A stretch of DNA of 64,000 nt from Dillenia suffruticosa (lineage: Eukaryota; Streptophyta; Magnoliopsida; Dilleniales; Dilleniaceae). The translations under genes were made by a program, and so were the position numbers. Below the pieces are notes generated by a model that was given only the letters and a program-made list of their open reading frames with translations, was not told the origin of the DNA and did not search any database. The stretch is taken from positions 18,998,001-19,062,000 of the forward strand of contig JAVTVX010000035.1 of assembly GCA_033439265.1 (NCBI GenBank), given 5' to 3'. Positions 35,602-50,100 of this stretch are shown here, one piece after another (position 1 is the first letter of the stretch; each line of letters starts with the position of its first letter).

Positions 35602-38065
35602 TTTAGAGGTTAGGTTCTGCACATTTGGTTTGGCTTCCAATTTTACCGTGCAATGACATGGGTCTAACGTTTGAAGGCAGATTAAGTAGTTAGCATATGA
35701 ATTCCATATTGCCATCTGCTATGAGAAATGAAAATGAATAGAGTGCTACTCTGGGAAGCACAATGACACAACTTGGCTGGTATTTTGGTGGACATGATAT
35801 GTGATTGACACGCCTATAACCGCACTGTCATTGCATGTCCGAAAAACAAAGAGAAGAAATTAATTTTGACATTGGACATGGCTAGGACATGATGGATCGT
35901 TTTTTATTTTAATTAAAAATATTATCGTTTAGTTTTCAAGATGGATATTTACAAAAAATTTAAAATCTATTTTATGGAATATAAGAATAAGCTTAATTTT
36001 AGATTTGGAGGAAAACCTTCATATCAATGACTAATTTCGAAAGACCTTTTTGTTTAATTATGTTATTAGTTCACATTCAAGAGGCTTATGATTTCAATAT
36101 TTACATATACATGTTGTAAGTGTGTGCATCTACATTTACGTATTTGAATGAAAGTGTTCATGCTATGTCATGTCTTGCTTTTTTGGGGTATTGCTGGGTT
36201 GCTAGATCTATGTCGCGTTGTGTCGTGTCCCTTATCCATTCTATGTGCTGATTTTGTATGATGTGATGCAGAAATAAAAATTGGGAAATGTCTTTTGTTC
36301 TTACATCATAATTTGTACTTAATCATCCTGTCATATGAATTAAGAAAACTTATTTACTTCAATTCATTTATTACTGGCTTTTAAGTTTTTCTTGTTGACG
36401 TCTATATTAGGCCTTTGGATGTTTTAGGCAAGAGATTACCTATATTGCTTCCTTATAACTACTGGAAAGTTTTATCCTCGAAAATGAAAGAGATTCCCCC
36501 TCTTTGAGGACCTATGGAATCTCTTCTTCCCTCTTTTTTTTTTTTTTTTAATTCATAAAGTTGAGTAAATCATAGTTACCACATGATGCCTAAACTTAGG
36601 TGAAATCCAAAGAACCACTGCGAACTTAAAAGGTCTTCAATTGCAATTTGTAAATGCTACTAACAGTTGTTGAATCTTACTGTTGTCTGATTCAGGATTA
36701 CAAAGACGAGGGTTCTGACACTAGGATGGCATTAGTAGACTTTTGGCAGCTTGCATTTCCATACCAAATCAATCCTCCGGTAGCTGTTCAACCTCTCCCT
36801 GTTGCAAGACGTTGAAGCTTGGGCCATGCTGTTTCTTCACTCAAGTTAGATAAGATGAAGCCCGCAACAGACACAGCAATTAGAACCCTTTTCTTTTCAA
36901 CCCCTTCCAGTTTTGTCTTTACCCAGTAAGCATTACCAAATTATGAACATTAGACACTGCCATTGTTTTCTGCTTTTGCTTTCTATTCTAGGCCCCCCGG
37001 ACAAGGCTACTTCTTTGATTTATAAGATCTCAAAATGTCTTTATTGATGGGTGAGAGCCCGATAATGCCTTGTTTGTGGGAGCAAAATGCGCAGATTGCC
37101 ATGTAAGGGACTTATTTATGGTCTGAATTTGCACGGTGAGAAGGTCTATTGCAGGGATTAGATGGATCAAATAAATGAAACCATTGGAAAACTACCAAGA
37201 GAATAAAGTTTTGCATAAATTATTTTGACATAGTTTAAAAGATTTGACTTGTGGGATCAGCAATGCTAGAATATATATATGTGTGTGTATATATATGACA
37301 GGTAAGAATTAAAAATGTATGAACTATATAAAAGATATGGTCTCATTTTTCTTTGGAAAATCTCCATATGCGTGAGCAAGCTTGGTTAATGGGACAAGAA
37401 GAAACCCTATAGTGAATTGAAATAATGCCATGTGACAAGCTTTCATATTTTTTATTTTTTATTAATATCATACATCGTTTTGAATAATATGAAATAAAAA
37501 TTTGATTTGTATTTTAACATCATAATAGAATTTTTTATTTTAAAATTAATATATATTTTTTACATACGTCACCATTAAAAGACGTCTAACTCAATGTTCG
37601 AGATTTACAAAATAATTACTAAACTAAATTACAATTTCAATACATAAGGATGCAAGCATCCTATAGAGTCATGAACATAGAAAATAAGATCATATAAGTT
37701 CACGTGACACCATACTATTTATGAATTGTATTATAATACCTAATTAAAACTTATTTTTAGATTGTATATATATTTTCATGTATTTATATTTACAATACAC
37801 ATTGAATTTGTATTTATTTTCCATTTTTAAATGAAAAAACTAAAAATAGAATTTATTTTTTTATTGTTTTTATAAAAAAATATTTAAAATTATTATTATC
37901 GTAACTTTAACTTTTAGACATTTCAAAAAGGTAACATGATATATTAAAATTAATTTGAGCACACATTAGGGATAGGGTTTAAAAAACAGTAGGGAAAAAA
38001 AAAAATTCATTTTACCCTTCTTCGATTTGTGGTTCAAAATATGTTACGAGTGGGTACTTGAACTG
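35602..38065. other. intergenic, AT-rich
   Basis: Apart from the possible orphan exon at 36696-36815 I see no coding sequence. 37430-38000 is strongly AT-rich. A short TATATATATG/TGTGTGTATATATATG tract lies at 37271-37297. Confidence 0.4.
36696..36815 (+). pseudogene. possible orphan terminal exon, unknown family
   Basis: After a good acceptor (CTGATTCAG) comes an open 39-codon stretch that starts DYKDEGSDTRMALVDFWQLA, ends VAVQPLPVARR and then meets a stop at 36813-36815. Composition and phase look like a real last exon, but I do not recognise the protein and found no upstream exons between it and the copia LTR. It may be the remnant of a gene broken by the retrotransposon, or a chance frame. 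Confidence 0.3.
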
Positions 38066-38080
38066 TACTCCCTCCGTCTC
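38066..38080. repeat. Stowaway-like terminal motif
   Basis: TACTCCCTCCGTCTC matches the conserved end of Stowaway MITEs (Tc1/mariner-type), including the TA target. The inverted partner end was not found nearby, so this is at most a fragment. It lies 43 bases upstream of the pseudouridine synthase ATG. Confidence 0.4.
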
Positions 38081-38122
38081 ATGTTGGAGGCGGAAGAGGT
38101 GTAGTAGCGTATATGTAATTAA

Positions 38123-41100
38123 ATGTTAAGAAGTAGCTCTAAACCTATAATTTCCTTCTCACTCCCAGTAGTTCACATATTTCGGAGGTATTCCCAATTT
38201 CATCAACGTACAATGGAGATGGAGATGGAGATGGAGAAAGAAGAGAAGGTTTATGTCCATTACAATCACACTGATCCTTTCAAGCACTCCAGATGGACTG
38301 CCAGGTACTCTCTCTCTCTCTCTCTCCCCCCTGTATTAAGTTTTTAGGGTTTGGATTTTGAGGGATGTATGAATTGTTGTTTGGACAGGGAAAGCTACCA
38401 ATTCATGTATGATAGGCCATGGAATCAAGTGATTGATTTCTATCATGATTTGGTAAATGGTCGCTCTTCTCTCTCCCATTTGCTCGGAACTCAGGTGCGG
38501 TGCGTGATCTTTAATTTTTTGTTGCTTTTTAGATGAACATTCAATCTGGAAAGGGCAAGTTTCTCAATTGACTTTGCTTTTTCACTCTTCCCATTCATTC
38601 AAATGCCATGTTACATTGTTCATTGCCGCTTGAAAATAAAATTGTTGTTGTTATTATTATTACTTTTGGAATATTTGGGAATCCTATAACTAGTTTGTCA
38701 GTGACTGAATTTTACAAATAAATTGGATCCGAATTTTTCTAGTTTCTTCTTCTTATATACAATGCACTATAGGGAATTTTCTCCACTAGGAGGCTACTGT
38801 GATGATGGAGGTGAAAACTTAGAGTACTTAAATCAGAACGTGCCTGTTGGTAATCATCATAAAATGGAAAAGACAGGAAGGTGGGCAAGAGCAACATTTA
38901 AGATTGTGCTTTCATATCACGGGATTTCATTTGATGGCTGGCAGAAGCAGCCTGGCTTGAACACCATTCAAGGGTAAATTTCTTTTCTTTTATTTTCTAA
39001 CTTTTGGTTTCACATATACATACCCTTGACAATCAGCCTTTAGTTCTTGGCAAGTCCGCTTTTCCCATGATGTTTTGCATACAATGAAATTTTTTTCGTG
39101 ATCAATTTGGTGCATCTTTGTGTGTTTGTGATATAGAGGTATTCTTATTGGCATATCTGGAGACCATGTGGAATTAGAGGTCATGGAATAAGTGAACATG
39201 GCAAGCAATTGTATTATAGTAAATAGGGTGTGTCTTAACAAAGAGAAGATGTTAAAGTTTTTCTCTTTGATTTCTCTCCTACTCGATAATGAGCCTTCTC
39301 CTCAAGGCATCGAGATGATTTACCAAAAAAACCTTAAAATGTTCATCCCTGAAAGCAGCCTTTTCATAATGGAGGAGTATCTGGCATTGAATATTTCAAT
39401 GTCAAGGTGATCAGGCCGAACCAATGTCTGTGTTGACAAAAGTCAATGAAGAATTCGAAAAGTCGGCATGACTCTAAAGAAGTAGAAACTGTGCATGTTA
39501 AAAATGTACAATGACTTCGTATCCATGCCTATGCTTCATTTAGTAGTGTTTTTCCTTTATCATCTCATGCTACTTATTTTTTCAGGTTAGTAGAAAGCTG
39601 TCTTGGGAAATTTGTTGATGAGAAGAAAGCTCAACGGCTAAAAGACAAGGGTTCAGCAGTTGAAGGTTGTGTTGTGGTTGCTGGGCGCACTGACAAAGGA
39701 GTAACAGCTCTTTGTCAAGTTTGTTCTTTCTGTAAGTGGTGTAAATCTTTCCTCTTCTTTATGGTAGTTTACTTCGCCCATTCTCCGTGTCTCTGTAAAT
39801 GTTCCAACTTTTGTCTTGTTTTGCTGTTGTGAAGGGCATGGCTTTTATCAGCATTCTGCAAACTTGACATACTTGCTTTTTCTTTTTCAAAGTTATTTTT
39901 ATTTTTTATTTTTTGCCAAACTTGGAGTTTCACTTTCTTTTACTCTCGCAATTACACCAGCCTAATAGTCTGGTTTGCTTCTTGATCTTTGGTAAAAGTT
40001 AACTCAAAATGCATCTTCTTTCATTCGATCCTTGACTAGGAATACCTAGTTGCGCAAGTGCAAGGAAAATTGTGCCAAAAGTAAGAACGGCAATAGAGAT
40101 TGTTGGTACATGGGAGATGTTAATGGCATTTCCTTGGTTCCTAGTTTTAATGAACGATCATGTTAGGACATTGTGGGCATAATTTGCATATTCTACATTG
40201 TGGGCATAATCTGCATATTTTAAGTGATTTCAGAATAGGGGATTCTATTTATAGTAATTCTTCAGCATGGACACTCCCTATATTGTAAAAGCAAACTTGG
40301 ACTTTGGTTTTGTTGAAAAAGATCAAGATAGTAGAAAAGATAGGAAGATTTTGCAACTGAAATTTTCTTTCTCTACTTCAAATTTGCTAAACCATCCATG
40401 GAATGCTGCTGATCAACTTCCCACAATCTTATGTTGTGTGTATTGCCAATTTCTAGGTAGACATACTAAAAATGTTATGTTAGTGACTGTTTGACACTAC
40501 AAGTCACAAAGTTCATCGGGGCTGTTTGCATCAATTGTGAAATTGTTCCCAACTCCCAAGTAATTTTCGTTTCCAAATAACTATGTTGTAATCCAACAAC
40601 CAAATTGCTGCGTATTCTGAAAAGGCAAGCGGAAACCTGTTAATCTGGTTTCCCTTGGTATAACAATTTGGCTTGATGTCAGCCAGACCATACAGGCTAA
40701 AGTTCCTGTAGCTTATATGAATAATCTTTCTTGTTATTAAATGACTATCTCGCTCAAAACTTCTCAAGCGTACTTGGTAATTTAGGGGCAAAAATGGTTG
40801 TGTTTCAGTTGAGAACACTTTGAGTTCAAACTCTCCCAATGTCCCTCATACCAAAGTTTGGAATCTTGACCATTCAGGTATCTTTTCTTGTAAGTCTTTC
40901 TTTCATCATCTTGCTTTCTCCAAACCCCTAATTTCCCTTAAGCAGCTTCATCTGGAAGGCAAAATTTCCTTGTGTTGTCAAAAGCACTAGGACCGAAAAC
41001 GTGCAAAGATTGTTAAGTTCATTGTGTGCCAGGTGCTTACCTGCATGAAGAAAGGAGCTATGCTATAAATTTTCAGAATTTTAAAGAAAAAAGAAATATA

Positions 41101-44100
41101 TAATATTATATTATAAATAAAAACATATATATCTTAAAAAGTAAGATTATATCATTAGAAAATCAAAATGAAATTCAAAATACTAAATAATCATATAAAG
41201 TCAGATTTTCCCCAAATAAATTTAATTAATCTTCAAAAAATATCATTATCCATCCTTTCCTCTTGTTCACTTGACTATTACATATCCTTCATCTCAAGAT
41301 TATCATCCAAATCATCATCTCTTAAACCAGAACTTGATGCTCCTCTAGCAACAAAACAAAAAAGATATTAAAAAAAAGAGATATCAGCTTCAGTTGAGGA
41401 ATGAAGCAGAAAAATAGAAGATGAAAAACAAAGCAGCAACAACAACAACAAAAAAACAAAAAAAAAAGAGAAAAAAGAAAAAACCAGCAACAGAAAAAAA
41501 TAAAAAGGTGATATCAGCTTCGGTCAAAGAACAGAGCAGAGGATAGAAGATGAAGAACAGTGCAAATAAAAAAAAAATACACACAACAAAAAAAGGTGAT
41601 ATCAGTTTCAGGTGGATAACAGAGCAGAGGAATAAAAGATGAAGAACATAGCAACAAGAAAATTAAACAAAAACATGCAAACAAAAAGGAAAAATCTAAT
41701 GTGTAGTTTGATGAGTGACTTAAAAAATAAATAAAAAGAAGAAGAAGAAAAAGTTAGAAACTTTGGCGGCATAAGAAGAAGAAGGAAGAAGAAGAGTTGC
41801 TTCTCTGATGTCTGATCTGATCTAGATTCTCCTCTTTGAGTTGCCTTCCTCTCAGTGTCATTCCTCTTTTGTCCTCTCTCTTTGGCTGGTTCTTCTCACT
41901 CTCAACTAGTTTTTTTTTTTTTTTTTTTTTTTTAATCAATAAATTCTTTCCAACCTAATTGTGACACTATTATAAAAATACCCTTCTCTGATAGGTTAGA
42001 ACAAGGGCAAGTTGGACTATTAAAAAAATGCATGACACAGCTCAGGCAATTGAAGGAGCTGAGGCCTCACCTCGCCATGCGCCTCTTGACAACAGTGAAA
42101 GTTCCTCCCAAAAGTTAGGCTGTCACTTAGTATGTGGTGCTTAACATGATGAATAGAAACAATCTATTAGAAAATCAGAGTCTTTTTAAAGCTATTTCAC
42201 TAGACATTTCCGTGATGTGCGGGAAAGATTCTCACATTGCTTCATTGATGTGGAACCACCTATTTGCTATATGTGGGAATCAATCGGTCAGTCTTAACTG
42301 TATCTCCAATTTGTTTATGGCAAAGTTTAGAGGCTTTGGTGGGGACAAAGATGTCTCTTAGCTTCAGTTATGGGCACTTGTTGCTATTTCTTGATGTCTT
42401 TGAAGGAAAATAAATGCTAGGATTTTCAAAAATTAAAAGCTTGGCTGTTTGTTATGCTTTTCCTTGGGCTCATGCTGAAGAAATTTATAGAGATTTTGGG
42501 CTTGAGGATCTGAAGAGGAATTGGTGAACAATCCTTAGCTTTAACTTTTGTTTATTGTGCTCTTTTTAACTTTAAGGTTAGTGTGAGTTAAATGATATTT
42601 GGGAAACTATAGTGGCCTTTAATTTTCCTTTTTTGTTGTTTTCTCTCCTGCTGCCGAATGGTTATGCAGTATTCTGATCTGTGTTCTTTGCAGATACTTG
42701 GAGGGATGATGTTAAAGCTCATGATATTGAGGATGCCATTAACAGTGCAGCCCCAGGAGCAATCAGGGTCCAAGCCATCTCTGAGGTTACTCTTCCAGTG
42801 TTTTTTTTTTCTTTTTTCCCCCCCCCCCTTATTTGTATTGTAGCTTCTGTCCAACAGAGTAGATTGTGAACATCACTTTTATATTAATAATGTTATCAAA
42901 GCTTGACTACATCATCATGCTGAAATGGCGGAATGCAAATATTTTCAAAAATCCAATCCATCCACAGGTCCCTCCAAGAAAATGCTGCTCTTTTTTTTTG
43001 GGGGGGGGTAACGGGCTTGTGCTCTTAAAGATCAAGACAAGGGATATAAAAATGAATTAGAGAGCTCTTCTCTTTTCTACATCTTTGTTGCTGTTTTGAT
43101 GTTTTTTCTTCTCTTTTTCCATGTGGATTTCTTGTGCTCTTACTTGTACTTTTTTTTATCTCTATTTTAATACGGTTAAAAAAGTGAGCCAGGGTTTTTT
43201 TTGGCCTGAAAACATGCATTGGACCAGACTGTAATGAAAATGACTTTGTTTTGTAGTCAACTAATAGAACACTCATCCATTGTCTTTATTTCAGTTGTGA
43301 AACTCCTCTCACTTCCTCAGAGAGATTCAGCTAAATTAAGCCTCTGTTTCTCCCTCCTGTCTCTATCATTGTTAAAATACCCTTATGACTCACAATGTAT
43401 AAAAGCTTTCTTATCTGGACGATTTCTTTCCTTGGTTCTTAAATTCTGGTTTCTATCTATTGATAAAATTATGAAGTTGCCAGTTAGATGCTGTAGATAA
43501 ATTGTTCCATCCAAGTAAAAGAGAGAACCAATGAAGCACGATAATGGGGGTAAGGGACAATCCTCCTTTGTTCCCTATCCAAAAGAAAATCTTGGCCATG
43601 ATTGCTTCTAGTTGTTCAGGCAATTCCAGGTTTGATTTGAAAACCTTGCATACATGTGATGGCTGCTTTTGACATCCAAGTATGCTGTTCTAGATTTATG
43701 TTGGTTCCTGAATTGCCACTACTCTGGTGTAATTCCTGTGATGAAATTAGCTTCTTGCTGTTGCAGGTGCCACGTGTATTTCATCCTAATTTCTGTGCTA
43801 GATGGAGACGTTACTTTTACATATTTCCATGTAACAATGAAGAGGAGAGTGTGCAATGCAACCACAATGGGGCTGATATTCAGAAAATCAGTTATAGCAA
43901 AGATGTCCTCATAAGTCATGATGATCAACTTGGAGAGAAGAATGGCAAAAGCTTGGGTGATGAGGACTGTCATGAAATGCAAAATGGAAATAAACCAAAA
44001 AATTTCAGCATAAGCAATGTTGACCAGCTTTTACGTCAACTAGAGGGAAAATTGTTGTCTTACAAGATGTTTGCACGGGATACAAAGGCTTCAAGGAACG

Positions 44101-47100
44101 AGTAAGAACATAACTATCAGCTGTTTTTGTGCATTATCAATAAGCAATTATGCAAGTTCATATAATTCTTGATGAATCAGGCATCTTCCATTCGAGGGAA
44201 AAGTTCATCAATTTGGATTCTGATGTGTTACATGGATTTATATGCATTTTTTTTGGGGGGGAGGGGGAGGGATAGGATGCACAATTCTCTTGTACGCAAA
44301 GGGCAAAAGTAGTTCTACATGCTGGTGATTTGTTTTTACATGAGTTTTAGCATTCTATATTTCTAATGCTCAATATAATGTTGTTTAAACTGTGATGTAA
44401 TTGACTAGTTAGATGTAATTTGCGTTTAACAATTTATGCATCATTTATTATGGAGACGATGTTTTGCTTGCATCATTATCCAGCAAGTGCTTTTGCTACT
44501 CAACATGCTTTTTGCGTCTTATGTCTATGACCTGAATTAATTATTCATTCATTTTTCAATAGAAAAGTCTACTGATTAAACTTTCACATCCCTTGGTATC
44601 TCATTCAACCATTCCCTCTTCTTGTTGGATACGTTTTCCATTTCTGTGGAAACAATCCTGCTATGAACATTCTTTCCATATCTTGCTCTTCATCACAAAT
44701 TTCCCATTTAAATTGTTTCTTAGTTAACTTTGGTACATCAATCGATGTATGCAAGGAATTGTTCCTTTGTTATTTTGGTTGAAGTATGTTTTGATCTGGT
44801 GTGTATGCTTGTGCAAAATTAAATTTCCGTTGGAGTGAAGTCTTCAACATGTGTACCAATACCCATGTCAATGTTATGCCAAAAATTGTAGAGTGTGGCA
44901 TGTTTATGCAGAAATGCTGGATTAGCTATACAATTCTTTGATCTTAGTCTGACCTGATTTCACTGAATGTGATTGTATATCTAAGTCTCATATTATTAAT
45001 TTTTTTTAAAAATAAAATTCAGCTTACAACTTCATCAACTTGAAACCCTACTGCACTCGGATTTTCTTGAACCAGAAATTTTATGAGTTTTTGTGCAAAC
45101 CTTCTGCCACATTTTCTTTTTCCTTCGAAGGCAGGGTTTGTTTAAGCTGGTTTTGACATCATGGAGTCTGAGTTAAGGAACAAAATAATTAAGGGTGATT
45201 TCCAATGTATTTGTACAGTTTGCACAAAGGATGCATTGGGACATAGGAATTGAAGTTACATGAATTTTCAAATGCGAGGGGTTTCAAGAACAATACAGTT
45301 TATTAACTGAAAATCCTTTTATATTTACTTTTTTTTATTTTGATTGATGTTACATTTGGATTTAGTTAATTTTGGTAGAGACAAGTTTTAGTTGTAATGT
45401 GGAATTATTGGCAGCCAATTCTGATGATGTTACTGGGGATTAGTGCTAATTTATTTGTGATTTCTAGCAACAATAACAGCAGTTTGAGTGACGATATTGC
45501 AATGGTTATGGGAGGGTGATAGTTGACTGCCAAAATGATGCAAAGTGGATGGAGATACAAAAAAAAAAGAAGTAAATGGGAATGAGATGGAAATTGCGTT
45601 ATTTATAAGCTCAAATGATAAAAAGTAAAAAATGTTGGATGGATGGATTTGAAAATTATCACTTGCATTTGATGGTTTCAATCGGTTATGTTTGCCAGAA
45701 ATGCACATAGGCTTTACAAAATCTAATGTCTTTTATCCAAGTAGTGGGTTGTCAAGGAATGGACTTTGTAATTCTTAGTTTCCAGATTCCATGCCAAATC
45801 CGCCCTCATCCAAAGTACTTGCTCATAATTTTGGGTATGAGGATGGGCTGTGACCTGAGTCATGGACGCACACACAGACATAGTTGTGGATACGAACTCA
45901 TGGTTGGGACATGCCAAATTTTCAAAAAAGTGGATGCCGGCACCGCAACAACACGTTATAAAATAATATTGGTCTTATGTATATTGATATATAATTGAAA
46001 TAGTGTATTTAATTTTGTCTATAGATATAAAAAATATAGCATAACTGACTTTTTTATGTCATACATTACAATTTATTTTTGAAAAAGAGACTCGTGAATG
46101 TAAATTTAGCCATATAATTAATCAATATTTTATACTGATAATTGTGCCAAGTGTCTTTACAATGTTTAGAAAGTGTTGAAGTGTCCAAAAAGTGCCAGTT
46201 ACTGAAAAGATTAACAAAAAATAGGACATGCAACATGCAGTGTCCTGCATGTGTCCCTCTAGAATTCGACAAGTGCCCGTGTCTCACACGTTGTGGACAC
46301 AGATGCTGCTTCCATTTTGAAGTGTTTGTGCTTCATTGGTCAAAACTATACATTAGTATGTGAATGGAAGCTAACAATCTCTAGAAATAGTAGTCTAAGC
46401 ATCTGCTTAAGCCTACCCCCATGTTCGGCATGCTGAGGAAGATAATATACGATGATCTAGTAGTTGTGTCATGTACCATAATGAATAAAGATTCAGGTAA
46501 CACTGGAATGGTCTCATTTTGTCTTGGAGGTCATGAGTTCAAAACGGGAAAGTCATCTTTTTGTTTGTTAGGGGTAAACCCTATAACCTTGATGGGGCCT
46601 ACAAGCTTTGCAAACAATCCTTACTCTGGGAAATATAATGTTACTACTCCTTCCGACCTCCACTATGAACATCATGCATAATGACTTAGTGTTATGGTAG
46701 TATTTTGTTTGGAGTATGGGACAGAACAGACAAGACATGATGGAAAGGGCCTGGAGGAAATTTTGAAAATGTATGATGGCAAAGTTGGAAAAAGAATTCA
46801 TCAATTTTTTTGTTTCCATCTCCGATCCCATGTCTTCTCAAAAAAGAGGTACAGAAATTTGATTCATTTGTCCCAGAGAAGGAGACAATTTTTGACTTTG
46901 TCTCTATCTCCGCAGACAAAACACGCTGTTTTCTGTCCAGTACCTGTGCATTCCATCTTGAATCAAATTTACTTATAAAAACCTTTACCTTTCAAAATAA
47001 CCATGTCCTTTCTTTCTATATCCAAGTCAAGACTACACGGTTGTAACAAAATACTCCTTTCATTTCCTTGAGATGTGATGTTCTAGAAAACTTCTGGAGG

Positions 47101-50100
47101 AGACCCTCCGCAGTCACTGAGCACCCCTTCTTACTTTGAACCAAGAGGAAATTATCCAGGACAGCAACTTCAAGGGCGGCATCGCTGCATCATTGATCTT
47201 ACCAGAACATAGTAGTGTCTCCTGTACACCTGCTTTCCTTGACAATAAGGATATAAGATTGATACTTATGCTCCCTGTCTAGCTGAATGCAACCTTACAA
47301 TTTTTCTTATAATTCTGTTGGTTTTTCCTTGATGCTCCAGACGATGTCTTGGCAACAACCTGGGATTGAGTCCATGGGTGAGAACTAGAAAAATCAGCCA
47401 AGGGGGAACTACTGACCTGGGGTTTACCAGTGATCCTGTCCTTGCACTTTAGTCCAAGAAAACATAATGTTATTTTCTATTTAAAGTTGGTGAAGCATAG
47501 TTTCATTCTAACACTTGGTCGTAACAAATAAATATGATGGTTGCAGTTTCAAATGGAGGCATAAGATTCTGTTTATATTTTTCCAATTACAGTATGCTGT
47601 CCTTAAAATCAGTACCTTACTTTTGGAAAGAATGTAAATTTGAATCAACAATTAGAATTTATGGGACAATGGGAAATGCTTGTTTGGAGTTCTTAAGATG
47701 GTTTAATGTTATTTTCTGAATTCACATAAAATTCCATTCTGCCTCTAATTCCGCCATCAGTAAGGTTTGAGAATTTGAACCTGCTAGTATTAATTTGTGC
47801 ATGGGGTTTATTTTACATAGGGAAGGAACTTTTTCTTAATGCCTCTCACTGTACACATCTTTCTATCGCAGAGGCCCACCAACGGAGTGTTTTATTTACC
47901 ATGCCCGAGCCATTGAAGCCAGATTACCTAGTTTCAGAAAGGTTCAATGCCGTTGTACTCTTCTTATTTCAATAATTAATCTTACACTGAATCTTGACTT
48001 GAAAATTACCTGCAATTCTATGGAAAGGTTTGTATTTGTATTTCTGTATTTGTGGCTTTAGGGACAGTGACTTGTAACATGATGTGCCCGAACATTTGAA
48101 AGTTTTGGATATTTTGTTTATAAACCGTGGCAACTTCTGCCCAGAAGTTTAAGTGGCTATCCAAAGCCAACCCCCCCCCCCAAAAGAAAAGAATATCATT
48201 GCTGATACAAACGATGTTGTGACACTTTCTCAGTATGAGAGAAATTAATAAACTGCTGATTATGGTTCTTTAGCATAAAAGTGTTTACGATTTTTACAAT
48301 CACATAATCTCTTCCCATTTTTTGTTTTCTAATTTCCACTGGTCCATATTTTTTTGATTGGACTGCTCTTGTGGAGTTGTACGGGGATTGTTGATGTTTT
48401 TTGGCTTCAGATTTGTTCTTTTTATTTCCGGTGGAAACCATTTGAAATGTTTAATGAGTTAAATGTATGATACAGGTAGAGATAACTATATCAAAATGCC
48501 AATGGAGTTGACATATAACTGTTTCCACAGGGTAATGGAGAAGGAATGAAGGTCATGTGTGTTGAGCTGGTTGGTAACCGCTTTTTGCGAAAGGTATCTT
48601 TTTTCTTTTATGTCTGAGGATTTGGTTTTAACAACTGGAATTTAAATTTCCACCCATCATAGCTAAAAGAAAATGATGTATTAGAAGTCTGATAAGATCA
48701 TCTGCATAGTTCTTAACTGACCATTTTGATTTTTGCTCACTGAGTATTGCTGCTGTTCATTCTTTTTTGTCCAGATAAAAGAATTTGAGATAGGGTTCAA
48801 AATCGCTGTCATAAGATTTTGTGGTTGTTGCCTACAAAGAATACTAATAAATTGTTGGTTTTTTTAAATGCCGTAGTTATTGTTGGTTTTTTTTTTTTAT
48901 TTGATTTTATTTGATTTTAGTAAACCTGGGATCAATTATTCCAAAAGATAGATATATCAAGTAAGACATTGGACATAAGATCATGACAGGGTGGATGAAG
49001 TAGAAAACAACTTCTGGAGGGTTACCATGAATTTCTATCAATATCAGAGGAAAATTATTTATGAAATCACTACAATGCCTAATGAAATGGAGAATTGGGG
49101 CAATTGAAAATCAACATATGCAAAAAGTAAATGTGGTAAGCTGAGAATGTTGAGGTTGATGAATGGAGTAATGAAGGATAGGATTAGAAACAATTATCAA
49201 GATGAGTTTAGGAGTAGTTCCAATTGAAGATAAGATGGAGACAGATATATTATAATAGTTTAATCACGTGAAAAAAAAAAGAAAAAAAGTAAAAAAACTT
49301 GGAATGCCCCTATAGAAATAAGTGTTAGGGTTTGGCCTAGTTGTGAAGAGCCTTGTTGGTCTCCAAACCCATCAAGGATCAAAAAGCCTTTTGACCTGTA
49401 AAGTTTTCCATGTGCTTGCTTGGTAATTTGTGGGATATTGAGTGTATCCAATAGAGCTACCCAATGTACACTTGAACAGTAGCAGCTAAGGTTTCTTATT
49501 GGCAAATAGAAAGAGATGGTAGCAATGAACAAATGTGAAGGTGCTTCAAGGACTGGGGAAGGTATAATAAAACCCTAGGACAGTTGTGAAATGCAATATG
49601 TTTGCTCTAATTCAACCAATCATATGACATAAATAGGGCAAAAAAGAAAAAAGTGAATCCACTATACCAACTAGAATTATGGGAATTTAGCCTTAGATGA
49701 GTTTCGCTGTAATATAGCTATAGAGAAAGTACATTCATATGACTATCTCCAATTAGTTCCGACTAGATGATTAAACTGAATAAGTTAAGTATTCCATTTT
49801 GTTTTCTTATTTCATTCTCAATTTCCCTGCAGATGCTTTTGCTTTCATGGTTCTTGTTCTGCTTGCACTTTTTATGCTTCATAAGCGTATCCTTTTTTTC
49901 TATTAAAAATTTAAAATGCTTTTCTTATTTCTATTTGCGGATGTTTTTGAGCAGATGGTTCGAGTGCTTGTTGCCACATCAATACGGGAAGCGGCTGCTG
50001 GTTCAGATGTTGATGCATTGATAAGTCTAATGGATGCTACATGCAGGCGTGCCACCGCACCTCCTGCACCCCCTGAGGGCCTTTGCCTTGTTGATGTTGG

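Larger units (their letters stand above)
44102..47871 (+). other. 3.8-kb intron 6 of the pseudouridine synthase gene
   Basis: Bounded by coding exons in phase (GA|A for Glu). Holds a possible repeat at 45840-46345 and a SINE remnant at 46505-46600. Nothing else recognised. Confidence 0.7.
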
